DNA of 64,000 bases from Mesodorylaimus sp. YZB2_4 (lineage: Eukaryota > Nematoda > Enoplea > Dorylaimida > Dorylaimidae): assembly GCA_030248295.1 (NCBI GenBank), contig JASANH010001195.1, positions 124,001 through 188,000 of the forward strand, given 5' to 3'. A program made the translations under genes and the position numbers. This document shows positions 35,214 through 47,341 of the stretch, one piece after another. Each line of letters opens with the position of its first letter. Position 1 is the first letter of the stretch. Below the pieces are notes generated by a model. That model was not told where the DNA came from. It saw only the letters and a program-made list of their open reading frames with translations, and ran no database searches.

Positions 35214-37250
35214 GTCTTCGAGGTAACTTTTGCTCATTTTTCGACGTTTATCAGTCACTGCTTCAAAAGTAGAGCTGAAATGGATTTGGCATTGGAAGGC
35301 CTGATCCTAAAATCACGGAGCGCAATATCACCAATCTTTATTCTATTCCCCTTGATAAACAACTCGATGAATGGTTGACTGGCTGGGAGTCCGGTGGTTG
35401 GGCATACAGACTCTTCGGGGAAATAACCAATCTCTCAGTTGTCGGAAGGAGGCATCAGTGTTCAATGGGAGACGCTGCTCGGGGCAGACCTTGAAGTTTT
35501 TTAAAAGAGATACGCAAGCTCCTTCATCGATGTGACGAGGAGCGTGCTCAAACTCTGGCCATCAGAAGATATAATAAAATTTTGCGAATATGGAAATGAC
35601 TACTCGGGACATTTCAAAGAAACTTCGATAAGACTAGAGGGAATTTTCCAACAAAGACTATCCGCTGTCGGATATCACAAACTTCTCCTAACGAGATCAG
35701 AATTATTAAAAGAGCCCAGTCGAACGAAACCTGCACCGCGCCCAGACCTGTTCCAGATTGTTGACTGTATCCAAGAGAGGCATCGATCCATAAAAACAGC
35801 ATACGCCAGAACCAGAACTGACCAAAGTGGCCATGGATAGCATATAGAATCTATTTATTTTAGTCCGAAAAATCTTTGATAGAACCATCTTTCCATCACG
35901 AAGCCATTTGCGTACAATTGGTGTATAGAACAAAGATACCTGTTTGAAGCAGATCGATTTCTCCTGTAGTGGGGATTAAATTGATGCAGGTTCAGAAAAA
36001 AAGGTTTCAATGAGCTCTATTGCTCGAGCTCTTTCCATCTCAACCGTCTTTATTCCCTTACGCCACGACCAGCTTTTTTTGGGATCTCATTCGGACGAAA
36101 CAATTTGAAAAATTCGTCTTTTTAAAACGCGGAGATTGAAAGGCCTTTTTTTAGATTGCTCATCATCAGGCAGCACGGAAAACGCCTGCAGAGCTGTATA
36201 TTTCTTTGTCGAAATTGGTGGAGGATGTGTTTCAAAAGCTCCCATCCGACTGACAGTTGCAGTAGCATAACCACTGCACTGACCCTGGTTTGATCTGCCC
36301 AAAGTTTATTAGCCAGTGAGGTGTACCTAAACAGGTGTGACCAGCTCACCCAGGCGGCGGGAGATACTCGAGACCTAAGTCTCCAAGTAAGAAACTCCTA
36401 CTGGAGGTGGGCAAGTCTCGCGACTATACCTGCTCTAGAAACATCAACCGAAGAGGTTGACGTCCCAGCCAGGGGAGCGTATCGATTACTCCCGACCGGC
36501 AGGCGTGCTGGTCACACAGGGTACAGGTGCACTCTATGCGAAACACCTTCTTTTGATCGGCCGAATCATTGAATTAATGGTTTTGAAAAAATTCAAGTCG
36601 ACGATTTCTACGTGCTCAAACAAACGTGACGATGTGACTAAATTTTTCATTTTGACGTTGCCATGTACGCGGGTCTTACCAGAAAATGAAGAACAGAGAT
36701 AATACTCTGTCAAAATGGCACCATAGTCGAGTTCAACATTAATTTTTCAAGCTTTCCCAGACATAAAATGGATGATCCATGGAATTTTTAAGCACTACTC
36801 CCCTCGGGCTCTTCAGACGAGTGTGATACCCGTACCATCTACATAAAGATTGGGTGTAGAGCACTGGAGGATGAGAGAAAGGAGAAAGACGTGGTTCAAG
36901 AGTCCGTCAGCATGTCAGGAGAAAATAGGATGCTGGGCAGGAAGCTGTTCGAGGAGCAAAGAAAAGCATGTCAGGAGTGTAAAGTGCGAAAGCACACTTG
37001 CGCTGCATTATTAGGCTGCAATGTTGGGTAGACGTATGTGCATAATTAGACCCTAAAAAGCAGTTTTGAACACAGAAGGGGAAAGTTTAAAACAAAAAGA
37101 ACTTTGTGTTTAAAATGCCTGTTTGAACTGGTACTGAATTTCAGAAACCAGTTCACCCCGGGGAAATAAGCAGGTTCCCAAAATGGGGTGGACCTAAAGG
37201 TTATAAGAAAATAGGAGTGACGGGGTAACAGGTGGGGTATATGCAGGGCT
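35214..37250. other. Intergenic, unclassified
   Basis: No recognised coding exon. It includes repeat C copy 2 at about 36330-36500. Several open frames of 75-100 codons overlap on both strands and show no family features. Confidence 0.45.
36330..36500. repeat. Dispersed repeat C, copy 2
   Basis: It shares with 25930-26060 the order CGCGACTATACCT, AAACATCA, GAGGTTGACGT/GAGGTTAACGT and CAGCCAGGGG followed by TATCGAT. Same orientation in both places. Confidence 0.55.
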
Positions 37251-37254
37251 TGAC

Positions 37255-38491
37255 TTACCGGCCTCGTGGCCCCTTGGGTCAGGCGTCTGCCTTTCACGCC
37301 AGGTGCGCAGTTATGGGCGAGTGTTCGACTCGCGGGTAGACACCCGACCCGACCCGACCCGACCCGACCCGACCCGAAAGTCCCTGACCCGATATTTCGG
37401 GTCGGGTTGACCCGAATTAGTCATAAGCAGCTGAAGTTCCTTGAGATAAAAACCATTCGCAAATCCTCAGAACGTGGTGGCGCTGCTGTAAAGCCGACTG
37501 TGAGAAAATATGAGATGGAGACATCTCACGCGCGCGAATTTTCATCTTTTGTTATTCCCTAGTTATCCTTTGAAAATGCGATAACATTCCTTCATATTTT
37601 CCACAATAGTGGTCAAATAATTTTTTAAAAACCCCAGATCTAATAGCCACTAGGGTCTGTCCACTGGAGACGATTTAACCAATCCGAATGATAGGCGTAA
37701 ATAATAGAGACAACTGTCATAACTTCAGTGGCAGGCTACTGGTTAAACAAAGAAATACCTAAATATGTAAACATTAACCCCATGTTAGAGTTGCATCTAG
37801 TCTTCACAAAAGATATTGCTTACAAAGTCATATTGTGCTGGACACTAGCTCCTGCCAGAACTTCCACTACTGATGGAGGAATGTGAGGGTATCTGTGACT
37901 TTTGAACACAGTAAACTGTTTTTAAAATTGTAACATGTATGCTGGTCAAGGGGGCTATCATTAGTGCAGATTTGGTTTATTGGATACAGACTATAATGCT
38001 CTTCCAGCCAGGTGTACCCAGGAAGTTATTCATCATATTCTGGAATCAAATATGATTGTAGATGCCCTACGAACTGCTTAAAATGATCAATCATTTCATA
38101 GAGTATGGCTAGTCCCACCCATTGGTCAGAGTTGACAAGAATGTTTATGAGAACTCTTACATGGACTCCTCCATTTGCAGAAATAACTCAGAAAAATTGG
38201 TCATTTTTCACAGCTTACAATTTGTGTGACATTCTCGGAAGTTACGCAGAATGAAAAGGGGGAATGAAAGACTTTATGCATGCATGCATGAAGCATATCC
38301 TGCAAATCCTAGAGTCGAACAGCTGTGAAAAGGTTTCTGTAGCTGCTGATAGTAGTAACTGGCAAAATTTTTGTATTTTTGACCCGTTCGACCCGATCTT
38401 TCAAAAAAGTGACCCGACCCGACCAAAAATTTTGCTGACCCGACCCGAAAGTATCTGACCCGATCCGGGGTCTACTCGCGGGCCGGTAAAT
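37255..38491 (+). other. Degenerate tRNA-like sequence split by a transposon
   Basis: GTGGCCCCTTGGGTCAGGC resembles a tRNA D-arm with box A. GCGAGTGTTCGACTCGC forms a perfect 5-bp T-stem with a 7-nt loop (box B-like). The hAT-like element at 37337-38474 is inserted at the 3' strand of this stem: its 8-bp duplication CTCGCGGG is the T-stem 3' strand plus three bases. The anticodon stem and acceptor stem pair poorly, so this is a tRNA pseudogene or the head of a SINE rather than a working tRNA. Confidence 0.4.
37337..38474 (-). mobile_element. hAT-A-like non-autonomous element, copy 2
   Basis: It begins TAGACACCCGACC and ends GATCCGGGGTCTA, with a perfect 8-bp duplication CTCGCGGG on both sides (37329-37336 and 38475-38482). 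Subterminal CCCGA/GGGTC arrays and the interior, including the TGCATGCATGAAGCATAT region, match copy 1 at 19760-20883 read on the opposite strand. No transposase frame. Confidence 0.85.
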
Positions 38492-38494
38492 CAT

Positions 38495-41400
38495 TTCTTG
38501 TAAAATGTGTCCCTTCACCCTCAAGTGCGCATAAGCGTTTGGTGATGTGGTAAAACATGAACATGAACATGAACTAAGAGTCTACTGACAAACAGCTTTT
38601 TAGGGAGACTGACCGTGTGACATTTCCACTAGCCTAATAATTAATGGCTAATGAAGTTTCGTGTATTATTTTCTGTTGTCGTTTCCATGGGTGCACATCC
38701 TGTTAAAGTGAAGGAATCTAGCAACAAAGTGGAGGTTGGCCCAAAAATGAACTACAAGCTTCATTACGGATGTGAAGTTGGGGAATATTAGCTGCACGAA
38801 AGCCAAGGATATTTTACGAGTAGCACAGCCAGGAACTCGCATTGGCAAATCATGGCTTAACTCTATTCTTTCAATAACCTTACAAGCTCATTCGTTCTGT
38901 TCTGGATAAGACAGGGAATAAAGAAAAGATAGATAAGCTATCGGATAAGATGGGGGCAAGAAACAAGTAATTTTGTATATCTACATATTTGAAAAATCTG
39001 TGCATTTGATCAGGAGAGTTGCTATGAGGAGTATTAGTTGCTGACTATGAAATAACGTTATTCGTCCTGTTGGCGGGACTTCAGCAAACGAGTAATCTCA
39101 GGCGCGCAAGTTCAAGTTCCCTGTGAGGTTTATGTTTTCAGAGGTTTGGAAGAAGGCGTATGCTAGCCAAATAATTTTTCTCAATTGATCTATGTATGGG
39201 CATGCGATGTTTTGGTCGAAACTACATAGACTGCAACAACAACGAAAAACGGTCTTATTATTTTCAAAAAAATCTGTTATGACAGACTCGAAACTTATTC
39301 ATCAGCCGATGCACACGGTTGATGACCAGGGCCTACAGTGGCTGGTCTACTCGGCCACACGAAGTTACTATAGGGCCTGCAATGCTGGTAGCGCTGATAC
39401 AATTAAGTGTAACTAAAACTGAATCTCTTCGCCAAAACCGAATTTAACTGTAACTGAATCTGGGGCGTCTCAGCTGTAACTGTAACTGAATCTTTTTAGA
39501 GTCAGTTCGATTTAGTTTCCAATTACTGAGTTTTACATTACTTATCTGTTTTTGCCTGTTCTTGCAAAGCCCAAAAAAGGAACGGAAGGCAGCTAAGACA
39601 ATTGCTGGTTCGAATTCTGCTGATTGCGAGTCAGGGGCATATTCTGTCATCCTTTAAAAAGCTCTAAGCGGCTGTACGTGAAATGGATCCGTTTAGTGAT
39701 GACATACAGTAGGTACAGTAGTTGCCACATCTTTGCAGTATTGCAGTGTTTGATAAGCTCCTGCTATTAGCGCCGAGTGAAAGAGTTTCCAGAGCGAGCT
39801 CCAAGTTGAAAATGAGTCAGCATAATTCAAATATAAAAAAGAGGGTTTCCATAACATCAATCATTTCATTGGAAAACACGTTAAAGTTGCATTCCTTGAT
39901 CTGAGGAGCCTTGCCAACCGTCAAGTAGAACTTGACATAATCGATGGCTGTAATTTATTCCTAGTGTAGCTACAAAAGAAAGCTTTTTGCATTATCTTGG
40001 ACCCGTCTGGCCAGCTGGTCAGCGACTAAAGTCCTGCAAGTTTTTGAATTCCTGTGTGACAAGAAGACAGAGTACTGGAAAACACTTGCAGGGTTTGTCT
40101 ACTGTAAACTCGGCTTACGGGTTTGGGGCTTTGAGCTACGTGTTCCAGCACTCGAGTTTGGGTTTTATCGACAGAGGGCCCGGCAAGGCAGGAAAGTTTC
40201 AAAAAATTTGTCGGACTTCGGGTGCTGACCACTGCTGACAAATTGGCCAGACGGCCCTCATTCCTTGCGTAGCGCTTTCCTTTGCGCCTAAACAAATAAC
40301 AATCATGGCTTGTGTCAAGCTCAACTTGAACGGTTGGCAAGATTCCATTGTGAGCTGTTGAAGTCTAAATGTAAAAGTGCGTTATCTGAATGAGGAAAAT
40401 GGGGAGGGATCCCCAAAGATGATTACTCTTGATGCTCTCCCAAAGCGCCTGCATCCAGTTCAAATGCTGCTCAATCGAATCGAACGTGCCTCAAAATTTA
40501 GAGGGCTGATATAACAGAAGCCGAATCTACTAAGGCACCGCAAGGCGCGCTGATAACCAGCTGATTATGACCGAATCGAGATCGCAACATATGCACAGCC
40601 GCAGCATAATACTCATTCGAGACTGCAAAACCCATAATGGCTTCTTCGCATCCCCAACAAACTTCGCTTTCAGATAGTTAAATTTATCGATCGCTTGCAG
40701 AGCCGCACTATTGTGAGCAGACGACTCAAACGAGTCCCGAAATTCGCGCCGTCGAAGAATGTTAACATCGAACTTGGCAAATAAGGACGACAGAATTTTA
40801 GTTCAGCTGAGAAAGAACCGCTATTCTGGGTCGAGAGAGCTAAGGCAAAAAGGACATTGCCCTAAAAGGAGATCGCCCTGAAAACTGTTATAGAAAGGTC
40901 CGCTCAAAATTGTCCTAGATCAAGGCCAATAGCCCTGCGCCTGGCAGCGCTGCTGGGAAATTAAGACACCACAAAGTGTCAGGCCATGGGCGAGGTCGTC
41001 CTAAGCTTAAGACAGCTTGGTGTCCTTGGGTGCGACCCCAAGCTGATTGTGAAATGACTTAGGACTGTACTAGAATTTAGGAAATGCTTTGAGGCTTAGA
41101 ACTGTGACACTGTCCCAGATCCCACACAGGAAGGGGGGAGCTTGAAATGTTTTTCACCAAAATTTCACTAAATTCACTTTCTTTCGCTGTCAGAATACTC
41201 TGACTGGGTGCAAGAAATTCTGATCTGACCCTGACCTTGACCGACCCCTTAAACATTTTCTGACCATCCGCAGTGGGTTGTCTTGCGTCACGCTACCCCA
41301 AAAAAATCAGGCCCAAAGGGTGGTCGAGAACAAAAATTATCGCAAGTACGCAAAGCGGAAATTCAAGGAACAACTTCTGATTTTATATATCTGAAACCGC

Positions 41401-41910
41401 TGAACGGATCGGAAGTCCCGTCGGCGATCAGATGCATTCGAAGTAGTATGCGCAGCTGGCGTGTTTGCACCATAATCGGCGATTCCATAATGGATAGTTC
41501 TTTAAGTCCTAAGCAGAATGAATCCATAAAGTCCATAAAAGCAAAATGAATCACCGATAAGGGACATGAAAAGCACAAAGCCCATAGAGTAGCTCGAGAC
41601 CTCCTTCCCGCTTACAAAAAACCATTTGCCTGTTCTCTCAGCGTTGTCTAAAAGGCTTTGTGAAGCTATGTGAAATAAATGGGTACCTAGACAATTCCCT
41701 TTCATGCTGCTTTTTCTGTTTCTTGTACTCTGAACTTTAAAGAACATAATTTGCCCGAAACAGCGGGCCAGAAATAATAAACCTAATTTTCCCAGAAAAA
41801 TTTGTTGGATACCTGTGTCTTGGAACCCTAATACAACACATGATTAAAAAGTCCAGCCAACAGTAGCCTGCTTGCAATATAGAAAGTATAGACTGGGCAA
41901 CCGAAGCTCA
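38495..41910. other. Intergenic, repeat-bearing
   Basis: No recognised gene. It includes repeat D copy 2 (39268-39362) and a block at 39990-40075 (GGTCAGCGACTAAAGTCCTG) that recurs near 48430-48500. Open frames are short and featureless. Confidence 0.45.
39268..39362 (+). repeat. Dispersed repeat D, copy 2
   Basis: TGTTATGACAGACTCGAAAC and GGCTGGTCTACTCGGC recur here as in 24472-24562, with diverged spacer sequence. Confidence 0.6.
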
Positions 41911-41917
41911 AAGCGTC

Positions 41918-43340
41918 ATGTCCAACCAAACATGGATCGATGATTTTAATGTCGATTTCGAGGCTCAACTGAAGGAATTTTACAATAGACTACTTGTGGT
42001 CAGCGTTCCACTTGGCTACATCTAGCGGTCACTGGGTGTTATTGGAAATTTTGCTGGTTCTAGCCACTACTTTTAAGAATCCTCAATTAGACGACCCTTG
42101 CTTCGTTTGCTTTCAAGGCATCGCTGCGGCTGACTTACTCTATTCCATTGCTGGGATCATTTACGCATGGTACGATGGCAGTGATTGGCCAAAACCCATG
42201 TTCTTTGCCGCTTGGTACGCATTAATCTTCAGTCAATATTTATCGCATGTGCTTGCACTTACTATTACTACACTCAACATCTTCTTATACTGTATTTGCA
42301 GCGCGTGATAGCATGCTTACTATCTGTTTTCTTTGGGAATGTACACGCGGCATTATGTGGTAACGTGGCCGGCGTGTATATTCTGAACGAAAACAGGTTA
42401 TAGTTCCTTCTAAATTCAAAAACCATAGCAGTCGAAAGCTATGCATTTTCGTCACTGCAGGAATTTATGTCACTTATCTGCTATATCGAACCCCAGTGTT
42501 CTTTGCACATTATATTACATGGTTGAATGAAAGCCAAGTGCTCGGTTCTGAGAAGACCGCTTTAGGCTCTAGTCCCTACTACTCAATATATACGAGGGGA
42601 GTTCAAAAAACTCGTAGCCTGACCACATTTTAATTGAAACTGTACAATACCATGCTTATTCATTTTTGACATGACATCCCCTGAGACCAATGCGCTTTTT
42701 AAACTTTGGGACACCGCTTGCATACCCGTAAAAAGAAATATTACTCACACCCCTCAAAAAAGGCTTCAGTCGCTGGTTTCACTTCCTCGTCACTCGAAAA
42801 TCCTCTCAAACTTTTTTTGGATTTTCCGAATAGGTAGTAATCACATTGCCACAGCATCACATTTGTTGTCAGGTGTCGCCTCAGTTGGTCGTCCAGATCT
42901 TGGGTCATCTTCAATCGATTCTCCCTATGTTTGAGCAAAGCAGACAACTTTTTCACTGACGGCAATTTAGTCATGATCAATGCATCATTGCCGTACACTA
43001 AGACAATCCGATCGCTGATTTCTGTGGGCTTCAAGCCTTCTTTTGTTAAAAACTTGATAACAGACTGACGCGCAAAATTTGTCAAATTTGTAATTTCTCT
43101 GACCCACTTCCAAATAGATGACCATATCTCAAGAACGCATGAATGAATCAGCGTGATTTTTTGTTGGGATTCTACTGGGATGTGTGGCATTGTAAAGTAC
43201 AAATTTCACTGCTGCAGCTCATGCGGAAGGTGCTCGGGCTACGAACTTTTTGAACTCCCTCTGTAGCTTTTGTGATAGTCTTGGGTGCTTGTGATCTTGC
43301 TAACTGCTGCGATTGTTATTAGCTCGTCTTATCAGTTGCG
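41918..43340 (+). pseudogene. 7TM receptor pseudogene interrupted by a mariner
   Basis: From ATG 41918 a frame reads MSNQTWIDDFNVDFEAQ up to PLGYI, stops at TAG 42023-42025 and continues in the same frame as SLGVIGNF, the TM1 GN motif. A second frame then carries the rest of TM1 (VLATTFKNPQLDDP), TM2 (GIAAADLLYSIAGIIYAW) and TM3 (SHVLALTITTLNIFLYCICS). A further segment near 42430-42590 gives a TM4-like CIFVTAGIYVTYLLY and a loop. At 42592 a mariner element interrupts it, and after 43265 a TM5-like FVIVLG segment follows in another frame. It has a stop, a frameshift and an insertion, so it is a clear pseudogene of a rhodopsin-like receptor. Confidence 0.65.
42593..43263 (-). mobile_element. 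Internally deleted mariner-like element
   Basis: The inverted ends begin CGAGGGGAGTTCAAAAA and CAGAGGGAGTTCAAAAA, each preceded by the target TA (42591-42592 and 43264-43265), the Tc1/mariner signature. A minus-strand frame at 43202-42741 joins the transposase N-terminal helix-turn-helix (SVIKFLTKEGLKPTEISDRI) to the extreme C-terminal part (CDYYLFGKSKKSLRGFSSDE). The catalytic D,D34D region between them is missing. It is thus a 671-bp deletion derivative that cannot move by itself. A related terminus lies at 63800-63930. Confidence 0.85.
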
Positions 43341-43344
43341 GGTT

Positions 43345-44590
43345 TGATGAAGACTGTCAGGATAAAGTAAGTGGTCTAGAAATAGAAATACTTTACGCTC
43401 AGGAAAGAAATTCAGCTCTCTGGGAAGGAATGCAGTAAAGTATATCAGGAAAGCAGTTTAGGGCATCTACCGCAGTCTCATTTTAGTATTTTAGCAACAG
43501 TTTTGGCCTGGCGCACAATCATGCATGATCAAATATTATCACGAATCATGGTGGACATGAAAAGTATTTGACTGAAGTATTACCTGACTGATTAACTGAC
43601 ATCATGATGAGGAGCAGAATTTGAATGATCTTTTGGAAACAATAGACCCTGGATGAGCGCATCCTGGATGGGGCTACATGGATATGCTCAAGATCTACAG
43701 TAGCACAGCAGGGTGGGGCGCGGTGAAGGTAGGACGTCCGCTTCGGAGTCAGCTTCAACAGCTATTTCTCTGCGCAACAAAGTACCCGCGCGGCTAATGT
43801 GCGCCGTGCCCTCCTGGGAACAAGCACAGAGCACCCTGAGCAGAGCGTTAGCGTCCGTATTCTGTAGCTGATACAGTAGTCTGAAAAATCATAATGGCAA
43901 GTTGCCTGTTCACTGTCAGTTTTTCAACTCGCCTTTCAGGAATATAAAGTCATCGTCACTGGTTTAGCTTTATGCTGTCACTCCCCTGATAGTCTAAAGT
44001 CAGGAAAATCCATTCAGAGGAACTTCCCTCGCAAAATTACAGGAGCTCCCCTCGCAGAATTACAGGAACTCCCCTCGCAGAATTACAGGAACTCCCCTCG
44101 CAGAATTACTGTATTTTGGCAGGGATTTTCGCTTGCGGACGTCCTTTCGTGGAGGGCTGACCAGTGTGCGGATAAATTGTGGATAGAAGATGGGGGAGGC
44201 ACAAAATCCGAAAATACTGCAGTCATCTTTTACCTACAGTATGGAGGGAGGCCCTATCGAAAAGCAGTCTGTTATAGCATGAATCACCCACAGCTAGACT
44301 GACGACACTCGCACAGTTGGCTGCTTCTTCGGCTGCGATCTGTGTTCGATACTTCCGTTGCTGCCTGAAACAAATGGCCATCATGTAGAATGGGCCAAAA
44401 GGGCAAGGTCGTCTAAGGTCCTGGATTTAAATCGTAAAAAAGCTCATTGATGAGTTTTAAACAATTAAAGTCGACTCACCAGTGATATGTCCAGAATCAG
44501 GGTCTTCTGAGGAGATCAGAGGAACACTCTGTGGTCTGCAAAAACCATAAGCTAATTATTATTCAAATTGATCTCGCCAAGTTAGAGTGG
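43345..44590. other. Intergenic with a short tandem repeat
   Basis: No gene recognised. A four-copy 23-bp repeat is at 44018-44109, listed separately. Confidence 0.5.
44018..44109 (+). repeat. 23-bp tandem repeat, four copies
   Basis: The unit consists of AGGAACTCCCCTCGCAG plus AATTAC. Copies start at 44018, 44041, 44064 and 44087; the first two carry a few substitutions and the last two are identical. Confidence 0.9.
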
Positions 44591-44595
44591 GCTGG

Positions 44596-45192
44596 TCATA
44601 TTTTTGGGAGGTGCAGTTCTTGGATAATTTTAGAACCACAGCACAAAGTATAAAACCGGGCGTACCCTTGCATCATCCACACATCGTCACTAATGGACAT
44701 AGAATTCGAAATTCGCTCCTTCCATCCTTGGACTTTGGATTTGATCCCTTCGCATGCATTTATAATTTTTGGCCAAATCTTTTCTCGATCTTTATTTATC
44801 TTTTCTTGAATGTGGTTAGCTACACGAGATGAGTCCACATCGGGATTAAATGTTTCAAAAATATCACACGTGGGCTCTTCCGTAGTGTTTATTTCGTCCG
44901 CATCCATCCATAACTCGTCGTCAATTGGAGGTGCCGAAGGGCGCACGCGTGGATCGCAGTTGTCTTCATAAATGGTGGAAGAATTATCACTGACCTCCTC
45001 AATTTTACTCAAACGACCACTCTGATTTGCACAAAGCTTCGGATCTTGTCGTTCATTAGCACGACAGCAATTCTGGCAATGTCCTCGCAATTCCTCTTCT
45101 TCCAAGTACATTTCCACCAAAAGCAGTCCGACCGTGATCAAACGTGATTGCGATTTGTGCCTGCGTTGTTTCCTTGAGTGAGCACGTTCCAT
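44596..45192 (-). CDS. Putative protein, 198 aa, unrecognised
   Basis: The frame from ATG 45192 to the stop at 44596 has a very basic start (MERAHSRKQRRHKSQSR). A short hydrophobic segment, LITVGLLLVEMYL, is followed by EEEELRGHCQNCC, and then a long acidic region contains PSAPPIDDELWMDADEI and FNPDVDSSRVANHIQEKI. The biased but non-repetitive composition and the PSAP-like motif look like real coding sequence. A splice donor AAGG|GTACGC near 44665 would cut off the last residues, so the C-terminus is uncertain. An upstream exon is possible. No family recognised. Confidence 0.45.
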   Translation of the reverse strand: MERAHSRKQRRHKSQSRLITVGLLLVEMYLEEEELRGHCQNCCRANERQDPKLCANQSGRLSKIEEVSDNSSTIYEDNCDPRVRPSAPPIDDELWMDADEINTTEEPTCDIFETFNPDVDSSRVANHIQEKINKDREKIWPKIINACEGIKSKVQGWKERISNSMSISDDVWMMQGYARFYTLCCGSKIIQELHLPKI

Positions 45193-46259
45193 TTTCGTGC
45201 TGTAGGAATGCTCAATTCGAGGACTAAATTGGGGATGCTGGGTCGTTGCGGCCAAAGCAAATAAGGACTTAAATTCCGTCCTGCACCTACCACTTCATCG
45301 AAGTCAGTTGTGTCAGGCGCTTGTCACCAGAAGGACTTCCTGCCTGACACTGCGGGTATCGATCCCGCGGACGTCATTCCATTCCACGGGGTCCAGAGGA
45401 GACCTAACGACAAGTTGTCAATGGCCTGTGCAGGAGATGCACGTTAGCTGACGCAAGGCGAGCTAATGCAATGACCAGCCGATTCGGTATGACGAGAAAT
45501 CGATTCCGCCTCCACGACTACCCCCGCTTGGAAACATGAAATAAGGTTTATAAAATTGTGCTCTGGAGAATAATATTCTTGTCAGACTTTGCTTAGCATG
45601 GTATCAATCGCGGGGTCTTTGAGGCTGAACCGACTTTGGAAAGAGAAGATGTTGTCCGCTCGAGGGACTAACATAATTCTAGTTTTTTGCAGCATCGATT
45701 TCTGTTATATGAACGGTGGCGATCCGGATCCGAGGAGTATGCTTTTGCTCAAAGGCTATTACCAGTCCTCGATATGAAATTGCAAGACGTGTCTGGTTGC
45801 GCAATTTTTGTCAAGTGCCGAAGTCTACGTCTTTTGAGCAATAGTGCCAGTGATGGAATGCTACAGAGGAGATGATATATGATGGGTTCCAGCCCGCATG
45901 CAAAAAATGTGACAACCTTGATGGAGGAAAACTGTGGAGCACGCATACTACTATGGGGAGGGGAGGGTAGGACATTGAAGTCCGTGGCACCCGACAAGTC
46001 GTACCTAATAGCTTGACATCATGTCACGCTATACTATCGCTAAAATGCACTCAGGAAGCCTGCCAAAAGGCATCAACCCAACGAATTTCTGTTTCGCTCT
46101 GCGGCACGCCAAGTGAACGTATATGGCGGCTACCTAAGGCACCGCATGGTACTCCACAGGAGGAAGCAACCAAACGCATGCCTTCCTCAAGGGTTAAATA
46201 TTACAGTACCCTACTGCGTGGGGCCAGAAGGAAATCCTCGTGACAGCACCCATGTTTCC

Positions 46260-46650
46260 TTCGCGGCCGCGGTGGTGCAGTTGCTGGGCTCTACCCATAT
46301 TGCAAGGTAGCGAGCAGCATGGCTCGTCCCAGGGTCGAGCCCCAGAGACGGAAGTCGGTTTGCGGACCACAAGGTTCGCTGAACTTTCACGCCAGGCCAT
46401 GGGTCACCAGTGCCGTCGAGGTGCTCCGAGCGGAGAGATGGAAGCCACACAAGGAGACTATCTCGGCTGCCCAGCACCGACAGGGTTTAGAGCCCAGCCG
46501 CAATCGCCCCGGAAGTGGGTGTCCAGTCCAGGATGCCCTAGTGCAGAGGTGCCCCAGGCAGGCAGAGGGACGCTGCTGTGTGAGCTGATCCCCGCAGCCT
46601 TGCTTAGAAGCTTTGACTGCTGACGCTATAGCAAAAAAGGGCTAAAAATT
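46260..46650 (+). mobile_element. tRNA-derived SINE, head type 1, copy 1
   Basis: The head GCGGCCGCGGTGGTGCAG (box A) and GGGTCGAGCCCC (box B, about 46332-46343) are a pol III promoter. The body shares CGAGGTGCTCCGAG, AGCACCGAC and GTGTCCAGTCCAG blocks with the copy at 51552-51975. The end is A-rich after CTATAGC. Confidence 0.8.
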
Positions 46651-47341
46651 CCTCTGTTTTCTTTGAACGCTGTCACCTGACAAGAGAAAAGTATCTCCTC
46701 CTCTGTAACCCAACTCCTACTACGACTGTCACACCACAGCAGTCCAACGATAAGGTGAATGACTCGGTGATCATAAATACATCATCGTCCGCAGTCGAAC
46801 TCCCGCCGAGAGTGAGCCTCGAGCGTGAACCAGTGCCTACCACGAGCCAAGTCCAGAGCAGGATACCTCGACAAAAGTGACCCACTTCTCGCGTTCGCAA
46901 AGATGGACTCTGCGGTGCCTGCTGGTAAACACTTTGATAGCTGACCAATGCCTGGCAAAACCGACTTCACTCAAATGGCCTAATCGTAAGTTCGCAAGTT
47001 TAACTTTTGTTTTAATGAGCAAGACGCGGAATTACTGCAGTCAAAACACAAATTCTGCACGTTTTCTTCTCAGTACTTTTTCCTACTGCCCATGAGTAGA
47101 AACCAAATTTCGCGCATCAAAACTCAAATGACAATCAAAATCAATGTGTTTGTGACTGTCGACATTGCTGCACACTCATATACCAGCATACATCCCTGCT
47201 GTACTGGCTGTGTATAAACCAGTTACGAACTCCTTTGAGAAGCGTCGCTTCACAAACCATCAACGTACGCAGGCCATCAGGTACCTGCGAGAGAAACAGC
47301 ACGATACATACAGGCCAACAAAGAAAGGTTCTGCACTTTAC

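Noticed and set aside
42741-43202. 153-codon minus-strand frame as a host gene
   Set aside because: Its two halves match the two ends of mariner transposase and it lies exactly between inverted repeats with TA duplications.
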